From: Flavobacteriales bacterium
GTDB lineage: Bacteria; Bacteroidota; Bacteroidia; Flavobacteriales_F; PHOS-HE28
Length of the DNA stretch: 64,000 bases
Assembly: GCA_019912395.1 (NCBI GenBank)
Contig: JAIOIH010000087.1
Span: forward strand, 124,001-188,000
Direction of reading: 5' to 3'
The translations under genes were made by a program, and so were the position numbers. Under the pieces are notes generated by a model that was given only the letters and a program-made list of their open reading frames with translations, was not told where the DNA came from and searched no databases. The stretch's first letter is position 1. The number at the start of each line of letters is the position of its first letter. Below are positions 58,191 through 64,000 of this stretch, piece after piece.

Positions 58191-59420
58191 ATGAGGATCA
58201 TCTTTCTCACCCAGTATTTCCCGCCGGAAACAGGGGCACCGCAGAACCGCTTGTTCGCCATGGCCAAAGGCTTGCAGGCGCACGGTGCGGAGGTCACGGT
58301 GCTCACCGCCATGCCCAACTACCCGGACATGCGCATCCAAGAGGCCTACAGGGGCAAGTTCCTTATGCATGAACAACGCGACGACCTGGATGTACACCGC
58401 GCTTGGTTGTTCGTTTCCCAAGGTCGCGGTATCCTTTCCCGACTCTGCAACTACTTCTCATTTGTTTTCACCTCCTTGCTCGTGGGCATCTTCAAGCTCA
58501 GGAAGGCCGATGTGCTGCTGGTGGAATCGCCGCCCTTGTTCCTGGGCATCACTGCGATGTGGCTGGCCCGGATGAAGGGTGCGAAGCTGGTGTTCAATGT
58601 GAGCGACCTCTGGCCGGAAAGCGCCGTCCAGCTCGGGTTGGTCACCAACAAGACCATGATCCGCCTGAGCACTTGGTTGGAGGAGCGTTGCTATCGCCGT
58701 GCAACGCTGATCACCGGGCAGACCCAAGGGATCGTCAACGACATCCGGCAGCGGTTTCCGAAGAAGGAGATCCTTTGGGTGCCCAACGGCGTGGACTTCA
58801 ATGCCATTGCCTCAGCGGAAGGTGTACCGCCCTCGGCGATCCGCGAGCACTTGAACATCAAGCCCACGGACCTGGTGCTTGCCTATGCAGGGATCCTGGG
58901 ACATGCGCAGGGCTTGCAGGTAGTCCTGGAAGCTGCGGCCCGGCTGCGCGAAAGGAGCGACATCCATTTCATTCTGATGGGTGATGGACCGGAGAAGGTG
59001 AAGCTGCTCGCGCTGAAGAAGGAACTTGATCCGATCAGGGTGCATTTTGTGGATCGGATGCCGCGCCCGGAATTGCTGGGCATGATGCGGTCGATCGATG
59101 GGGTAGTGGTACCCTTGCTCCGGAACGACCTCTTCAAGGGAGCGATCCCCAGCAAGATCTTCGAGGCGTTGGCCTTATCGAAACCAGTGCTCTTGGGCGT
59201 GGATGGTGAAGCACGCGACCTGTTCATTACTGCGGGACAGGCCGGCATTTACTTTACGCCGGAAGATCCCGAAGCGCTGGCCGAGGCTGCTGTTCGATAC
59301 GCGGATGATCGGGCACTGGTGGCCTTGCACGGCGTGAACGGTGAACGATACGTACGGGAGCTCTTCGACCGGAACACCATTACGGACAACCTCTGGAATG
59401 CGCTTGAACGATTGGCATAA
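58191..59420 (+). CDS. WbuB-like GT4 glycosyltransferase
   Basis: 409 residues. RIIFLTQYFPPETGAPQNRLFAMAKGLQAHG and ESPPLFLGITAMWLARMKGAKLVFNVSDLWPESA match the WbuB-type transferases that act early in O-unit assembly. Donor site in GAIPSKIFEALALSKPVLLG. ATG 58191 gives the usual N-terminus. Its end overlaps the ligase gene by 23 bp. Confidence 0.9.
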   Translation: MRIIFLTQYFPPETGAPQNRLFAMAKGLQAHGAEVTVLTAMPNYPDMRIQEAYRGKFLMHEQRDDLDVHRAWLFVSQGRGILSRLCNYFSFVFTSLLVGIFKLRKADVLLVESPPLFLGITAMWLARMKGAKLVFNVSDLWPESAVQLGLVTNKTMIRLSTWLEERCYRRATLITGQTQGIVNDIRQRFPKKEILWVPNGVDFNAIASAEGVPPSAIREHLNIKPTDLVLAYAGILGHAQGLQVVLEAAARLRERSDIHFILMGDGPEKVKLLALKKELDPIRVHFVDRMPRPELLGMMRSIDGVVVPLLRNDLFKGAIPSKIFEALALSKPVLLGVDGEARDLFITAGQAGIYFTPEDPEALAEAAVRYADDRALVALHGVNGERYVRELFDRNTITDNLWNALERLA

Positions 59421-60669
59421 TGAGACCTCCTGGCAGGGCCGTGCGGCGTTTCTGGGCCGCTTGGCATTGCTCTTGGCATTCGCTGCATTGCCGGTCCACG
59501 GTCCGTTGGTGCCGTTGCCGTTGGCGCTCGGCATCGTCTTGTTGCTTCCTCAGGCACTGGCATTCGGGCATTTGCGTGACAAGGGGCTCCTGTTGCTTCC
59601 GGTAGCCTTCTACCTGTTGCACGTGGTGGGCATGGCCTACAGCACCGACATCGCTTTCGGTCTCTTCGACCTGGAAGTGAAGTTGAGCCTGTTGCTCGTT
59701 CCGCTGGTTGCTGCGGGGTTGGTCCATTCCGGTGGAAAGGATTTTTTGCGAACCGCCATGATCGCCTTCTCCATCGGATTGCTGATCGCTATGGCCTTAA
59801 GCGTACGGTCCGCCCTTTCCTGCTACGGCGCAATTGGCGGATTGGAGTGCTTCACACAGAGCAATCTCTCTGCCCGGATCCACCCCAGCTACATGGCGTG
59901 GTTTGCGTGCTGGACTCTGTTCTTCTGGGGAAAGCTGCTTGCCGATGGTGGACTGGTGCCTGGCCGATGGCGAATGATCGTGGCGTGTTTTCTCGTGTTG
60001 CTCCTGGGGTACATCGTGATGCTCACCAGCAAAAGTGGACTGGTCGGCCTGGTCGTGGTAATGCTCTTCCTCGTCTACCATGCCATGCGTACCCTGGATC
60101 GGCGGACCGGGGTAGCCTTGGTCGTCCTGCTGATCGTTGTCATGGCGATACCGCTTGCATTCCTGGGCCCTGTACTATCCGGCCGGATCCACGAAACAGT
60201 GGGTGCCGTTCAGAGGATGTTGGACGATGATCCATCCTTGGTCACGGTGGAAACCAGCACCAACGAGCGACTTACGGCATGGGGATGCAGCGTGGACTGC
60301 CTTACCGCATCGCCGTGGGGCACGGGCACCGGTGATATCAAGCATGCCCTGATGGCATGCTACCGGGAAAAGGGAGCCACAGCCGCCATCCAACACCGCC
60401 TCAACAGCCATTCACAGATACTGCAGAGCGGTGTGGCCTTGGGCTGGCCCGGCTTGTTGTTGGTGTGTGCCATGATGATGGTCCCGCTGTTGATAGGCAT
60501 TCGTCGGAACGATCCCTTTCTTTCGATCTTCGCCTTGTTGTTCATCGTGAACGGAGCCATTGAATCCGTGCTTGAAGTACAGGCCGGTGTGGTCTTCTTC
60601 ATTCTCTTCTACATCGTGTTGGTCCGTCGGTCCAGCAGTGTTCCGCAGGAAAAGTCCAGGCAGCCATGA
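59398..60669 (+). CDS. O-antigen ligase/polymerase (Wzy/WaaL type)
   Basis: 423 residues with about ten membrane helices and a periplasmic loop after STNERLTAW. SHSQILQSGVALGWPGLLLV and the HxxxLQ-like His match the O-antigen ligase family. Sequence cannot separate ligase from polymerase. ATG 59398 is in the end of the preceding gene; GTG 59341 would place the start deeper in it. Confidence 0.85.
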   Translation: MRLNDWHNETSWQGRAAFLGRLALLLAFAALPVHGPLVPLPLALGIVLLLPQALAFGHLRDKGLLLLPVAFYLLHVVGMAYSTDIAFGLFDLEVKLSLLLVPLVAAGLVHSGGKDFLRTAMIAFSIGLLIAMALSVRSALSCYGAIGGLECFTQSNLSARIHPSYMAWFACWTLFFWGKLLADGGLVPGRWRMIVACFLVLLLGYIVMLTSKSGLVGLVVVMLFLVYHAMRTLDRRTGVALVVLLIVVMAIPLAFLGPVLSGRIHETVGAVQRMLDDDPSLVTVETSTNERLTAWGCSVDCLTASPWGTGTGDIKHALMACYREKGATAAIQHRLNSHSQILQSGVALGWPGLLLVCAMMMVPLLIGIRRNDPFLSIFALLFIVNGAIESVLEVQAGVVFFILFYIVLVRRSSSVPQEKSRQP

Positions 60670-61892
60670 TCCCATTCGCACCACCCCGCATCGACGAGCG
60701 CACCATCCAGGCCGTTACGGAGGTGCTCCGCAGCGGATGGATCACCACGGGACCGCAAACCAAGGAGTTCGAGAAGCGCCTGGCCGTGTACTGTGCGGCG
60801 GAGAAAGTGATCGCACTGAACAGTTGGACCAATGCCGGTGAACTCGTCCTGCGCTGGTTCGGTATCGGGCCGGGGGATGAGGTGATCGTTCCCGCCTATA
60901 CCTACTGTGCCACAGCCAACATCGTGAAGCACGTGGGAGCCAAGCCGGTGATGGTGGACGTGCTGGACGACTTTACCATGGACCCCGAGGCAGTGCGGAA
61001 TGCCATGACCCCCCGAACCAAGTGCATAATTCCCGTGGATATCGGCGGGATGCCGGCGCGGGTGGCGGAGATCGTGAAGGTGGCCGAGGATAGCTGCGCT
61101 TGGTTCATCCCTGCGGTGAACTTGCGCGTAGGGGGAAGCAATCCGCAGATGCGCTTGGGGCGGGCCTTGGTACTGAGCGATGCGGCCCACTCCTTCGGGG
61201 CACGCATCGCGGACAAGCCCGTGGGGACCCAAGCGGACATCACCGGCTTTAGCTTTCACGCCGTGAAGAACCTGACCACTGCCGAGGGTGGAGCCTTGGC
61301 CTTTGCGCTGCCACCGCCCTTCAAGGCGGAGGAGCTCTATGCTTGGTTCAACACCATGAGCCTGCACGGCCAAAGCAAGGATGCCCTTGCGAAAACCACT
61401 CCGGGCGCATGGCGCTACGATGTGGAGGCCGCCGGCTGGAAGTGCAACATGACGGACATCCAGGCGGCCATCGGCATGGTGGAACTCGAGCGCTACGATC
61501 GCGAAACCTTGCCCCGGCGCAAGGCCATCTGTGAGCGGTATGATGCGGCTTTTGCGAAAGATCCACGGTTCATGGTGCCGTTGTTGAAGGAGGCCGGCAG
61601 GGAAAGCAGCTATCACCTCTACATGTTGCGTGTGAACGAGGCGACGGAAGATCAACGCGACGCGATCATTTCCGCCATAGCCAAGCAGGAGGTTAGCGTG
61701 AACGTCCACTTCATCCCCCTGCCCATGCTGAGCTTCTATAAGGCCGCTGGCTATCGCATGGAGGACTATCCCCGCACCTTCCAGCACTACAGTCGCGAGA
61801 TCAGTTTGCCGGTATACTTCGACCTCACGGACGAGCAGGTGGATACCGTGATCGCCGCGGTGATCGCGGCGGTGAACGAGGTGATGGGTTGA
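60666..61892 (+). CDS. DegT/DnrJ/EryC1/StrS-family sugar aminotransferase
   Basis: 408 residues of PLP-dependent aminotransferase. SDAAHSFGARI holds the PLP-binding Asp region and FSFHAVKNLTTAEGGA the Schiff-base Lys. These enzymes install an amino group on a keto-sugar nucleotide. An amino sugar is thus expected in the glycan. The start overlaps the ligase stop by 4 bp. Confidence 0.92.
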   Translation: MIPFAPPRIDERTIQAVTEVLRSGWITTGPQTKEFEKRLAVYCAAEKVIALNSWTNAGELVLRWFGIGPGDEVIVPAYTYCATANIVKHVGAKPVMVDVLDDFTMDPEAVRNAMTPRTKCIIPVDIGGMPARVAEIVKVAEDSCAWFIPAVNLRVGGSNPQMRLGRALVLSDAAHSFGARIADKPVGTQADITGFSFHAVKNLTTAEGGALAFALPPPFKAEELYAWFNTMSLHGQSKDALAKTTPGAWRYDVEAAGWKCNMTDIQAAIGMVELERYDRETLPRRKAICERYDAAFAKDPRFMVPLLKEAGRESSYHLYMLRVNEATEDQRDAIISAIAKQEVSVNVHFIPLPMLSFYKAAGYRMEDYPRTFQHYSREISLPVYFDLTDEQVDTVIAAVIAAVNEVMG

Positions 61893-61895
61893 TCC

Positions 61896-62498
61896 ATGCT
61901 GAAGCGTGCGTTCGATATCGTTTTTGCCGCATGCCTCGTGCTGTTGCTACTGCCGATCCTGCTGATCTTCGCCTTGGCCGTGGCGCTCACATCACCCGGG
62001 GGTGCCTTTTTTGCCCAGGAAAGGGTGGGGCGGGGCGGACGCTCCTTTCGCTTGTTGAAGTTCCGCACCATGCGACCCGGCAGTGAGGCCTTGGGGCAGC
62101 TCACCATCGGTGGGCGCGATCCGCGCATCACCGGTGTGGGTTATTTCCTGCGGAAGACCAAGCTCGATGAGCTGCCGCAGCTCTGGAACGTGCTGGTGGG
62201 CGACATGAGCGTGGTGGGGCCCCGGCCGGAGGTGCCGAAGTACGTGGCGCTCTATTCCCCGGAACAACGGGCGGTGCTCTCCGTGAGGCCGGGCATCACT
62301 GGAATGGCCAGCATCCATTATATCGATGAGAACGAGCTTCTGGCACGGGCCGCCGATCCGGAAAAAGCGTATGTGGAGGTGGTGATGCCAGCCAAGTTGG
62401 TGCTGGACCTGAAATATGTGAAGGAGCGTAGCCTATGGCTGGACCTGCGCATCATCCTCGCCACGGTGGCCAAGGTGTTCGGTGGTTGGGGTCGATGA
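61896..62498 (+). CDS. Initiating monotopic phosphoglycosyltransferase (PglC/WcaJ type)
   Basis: 200 residues. One N-terminal membrane segment ([25 protein letters not shown]), [25 protein letters not shown], the catalytic [28 protein letters not shown] and the C-terminal PGITGMAS. It moves a phospho-sugar onto polyprenol phosphate, the first step of glycan assembly. It follows the aminotransferase by 3 bp, and the donor may be the amino sugar made there. Confidence 0.93.
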   Translation: MLKRAFDIVFAACLVLLLLPILLIFALAVALTSPGGAFFAQERVGRGGRSFRLLKFRTMRPGSEALGQLTIGGRDPRITGVGYFLRKTKLDELPQLWNVLVGDMSVVGPRPEVPKYVALYSPEQRAVLSVRPGITGMASIHYIDENELLARAADPEKAYVEVVMPAKLVLDLKYVKERSLWLDLRIILATVAKVFGGWGR

Positions 62499-62502
62499 CC
62501 GC

Positions 62503-63366
62503 TCACAGCGCGGTCAACAGCCGCTTCAGGTCTTCCACCCGGTCGGGGTCATTCAGCTTTTCGTAGCTGTTCAGCAGATTGTTCAGCAGGCGCCGCACGA
62601 TGTCGATGTTGGTGCAGGGCTGATAGAAGTTCTCCTCCAACGGGAGGTCCAGTTTGCCGAGGAATTCATCGATCTCCGCCTTGCCCAGGATGTCCCCCTG
62701 ACTGAAGGCGTTCACATAGAACAGTACGTCCCCGTGCCCGAATTCACTGGCGGCCACCCCGGTCTCATCCATGTACGCGAGCACGAAGTGGTTGGGCAGG
62801 TTCACGCCCCGCATGGGCAGCTCCAGTTCCTCGGCGAGAAGCTGATAGATCAGGGCCAAGGAAAGCGGATTGCCTTTCCTGCATTCCAGCACCTCATTGA
62901 TGTAGCTGTTCTGCGGCGCGTGATAATTGCGCTTGTTGCCCTTGAAGCCGTGGACCTGGAAGAAGATGTGGTTGAAGACGCGCACCTTCTCGAATGCCGT
63001 GAGGTTGTCGTTCAGTTCCAGCCAAATATCCTGGCGGACTGCGGCCAGGCGGGACTTAACGCGGTGTTCGTCCAGTTCGGCATAGCGATACCGGCATACC
63101 GCCAACGCCCCTTCCAGCAGGTCTTCGCCGCCCGCTTCGCGCCAGGCCTCCAGCCGGTGATAGGTGATGTCCAAGTGGATCGTGTGCAGGAGGTCCTCGA
63201 TGCGATTCCGGACCAGGTCCCCCTGATCATCCTGCTCCCATGCGTGCTCGAGAACGGACACCACCGGCTGCCCCAAGGCAAGGATCCGGTCCCTCACATG
63301 ACAGTAGATCCCCTCATCGGGATCATCGATCAACGTGATGAGGGCTTGGATCTCGGTGTCGCTCAT
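62503..63366 (-). CDS. SirB1-family protein (transglutaminase-like and TPR)
   Basis: 287 residues. CRKGNPLSLALIYQLLAEELELPMRGVNLPNHFVLAY is the SirB1 transglutaminase-like core and NLLNSYEKLNDPDRVEDLKRLL a TPR-like end. The core lacks a clear Cys-His-Asp triad and may not be enzymatic. Role not established. Converges with the glycosyltransferase 4 bp away. Confidence 0.85.
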   Translation of the reverse strand: MSDTEIQALITLIDDPDEGIYCHVRDRILALGQPVVSVLEHAWEQDDQGDLVRNRIEDLLHTIHLDITYHRLEAWREAGGEDLLEGALAVCRYRYAELDEHRVKSRLAAVRQDIWLELNDNLTAFEKVRVFNHIFFQVHGFKGNKRNYHAPQNSYINEVLECRKGNPLSLALIYQLLAEELELPMRGVNLPNHFVLAYMDETGVAASEFGHGDVLFYVNAFSQGDILGKAEIDEFLGKLDLPLEENFYQPCTNIDIVRRLLNNLLNSYEKLNDPDRVEDLKRLLTAL

Positions 63367-63542
63367 GGTATGTGGCGTCTTGGCCGGGAATGGCTGGCAT
63401 CATCGCCCGATCGCTACCGGCACCGGCGAATGTATCCGGACGGGCCGGGGTATGGCCGGGAGTCCGCCCCCATCTTTCCACCAAGTAACTGTTGATCCCG
63501 GCTTCCGAGCTGTACCGGACTTCTTCAAGGACGCTCCGTGGA

Positions 63543-64000
63543 TCAGCCTACAAGCCGCTCCAATACCTGCCCGATCATCCGGTCGATGGCCGTATTGTGG
63601 TCCTTGCTGTATTCCTTCCGCAGGCGATTGGCCACCACGGTGCAGATGGTACAGGCCCGGTGCCCGAGAAGCCCGCTAAGCCCATAGAGCGCGCTGGTCT
63701 CCATCTCGAAGTTCAGCAGGCGCAGGTCCTCGTGCCGGAAGGAGGTGAAGGCTTCGTTCAGCCCGCCCACGCTGGGGATGGCACGTAGCTGTCGCCCCTG
63801 CGGGCCATAAAATCCCCCGGCCGTGGCCGTGAGGCCCACATGGTTGCCGTTCCCGAGGCGGGCCACCAACTGCTCATCGCCGGTGGCGAGGTAGGGCAGG
63901 GGCAGGTTGTCCGGCCATTCGGTATGTTGAAGAAAGTCTTGCAGGATCCGCAGCTCGGCATCGGTCTGCTCGTGCGCGTAGTAGTGCAGCACGTTGTCCA
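63543..64000 (-). CDS. Nucleoside phosphorylase (uridine/purine type), N-terminus cut by window
   Basis: About 152 C-terminal residues. NFEMETSALYGLSGLLGHRACTICTVVANR is the ribose/nucleobase site of the PNP/UDP phosphorylase family, and LTATAGGFYGPQGRQLRA the phosphate-loop region. It splits a nucleoside with phosphate. Uridine phosphorylase fits best; purine activity cannot be excluded without the missing half. Confidence 0.85.
   Translation of the reverse strand, partial: DNVLHYYAHEQTDAELRILQDFLQHTEWPDNLPLPYLATGDEQLVARLGNGNHVGLTATAGGFYGPQGRQLRAIPSVGGLNEAFTSFRHEDLRLLNFEMETSALYGLSGLLGHRACTICTVVANRLRKEYSKDHNTAIDRMIGQVLERLVG

Noticed and set aside
1-64000. Prophage, integron or insertion sequences
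   Set aside because: No integrase, transposase, phage structural gene, attC-like array or tRNA-nested direct repeat was recognised. The two tRNA genes are intact without nearby duplicated 3' ends.

Overview
The window looks like chromosome from a GC-rich member of the Bacteroidota, most likely Flavobacteriales. Evidence read from the sequence: secreted proteins with type IX secretion (T9SS) C-terminal sorting domains, a gldA-gldF-gldG gliding/T9SS-associated ABC transporter operon, Bacteroidota-specific families (DUF4421, DUF2249/RIC, DUF4340, type B L31), few Shine-Dalgarno sequences, and Bacteroidota-type -7 promoter boxes (TA-N2-TTTG or TA-N2-TTCG), often only 4-6 nt in front of the start codon. 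No rRNA, transposase, integrase or CRISPR array was seen. Two tRNAs (Pro-CGG, Gly-CCC) lie near 40.3-40.6 kb.

Layout. 0-4 kb: nitrosative-stress iron repair (DUF1858 fragment; an unusual protein with four DUF2249 domains fused to an RIC/ScdA di-iron repair protein) and a conserved orphan protein. 4-16.3 kb: mainly secreted proteins, including a PNGase F-like deglycosidase with a T9SS tail, DUF4421, an M1 aminopeptidase and a truncated 401-bp second copy of part of it, a lipoprotein/T9SS protein pair, a YhcG-type PDDEXK nuclease carrying a palindrome-flanked in-frame insertion, and a GH20 hexosaminidase. 16.5-18.6 kb: translation genes rpsP, rimM and a TrmN6-like tRNA methyltransferase. 18.6-24.2 kb: a saccharopine dehydrogenase-like gene and a compact four-gene operon with start-stop overlaps (C39-like peptidase, RimK-like ATP-grasp ligase, GCS2-type ligase, N-formylglutamate amidohydrolase), preceded by a 10-codon upstream ORF. 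This operon is the best candidate for a poorly described system: a predicted peptide or amide synthesis pathway. 24.3-28.4 kb: DUF4340, gldG, gldF, gldA. 28.4-45.9 kb: mixed housekeeping and accessory genes (thiolase/PaaI pair, PIN toxin-antitoxin, Ogt, DUF2461, Gre-like, retropepsin-like, ferredoxin, acyl-CoA reductase, L31, MsrA, MarR/YceI, stomatin/NfeD).

46.0-62.5 kb is a surface-polysaccharide locus. It has a Wzx-like flippase fused to half a glycosyltransferase, GT4, GT2 and GT11 transferases, a double GT2-GT4 enzyme, a methyltransferase coupled to an ABC exporter (Wzt with a C-terminal glycan-binding-like domain, plus Wzm), an O-antigen ligase/polymerase, a DegT-type sugar aminotransferase and a PglC/WcaJ-type initiating phosphoglycosyltransferase. 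Together these can start a lipid-linked glycan, extend it, cap it, export it and ligate it. The right end holds a SirB1-family protein and a truncated uridine/purine phosphorylase.

Functional names rest on recognisable motifs and family knowledge; no database search was run. Start codons were chosen where possible from promoter position, signal peptides and gene overlaps.
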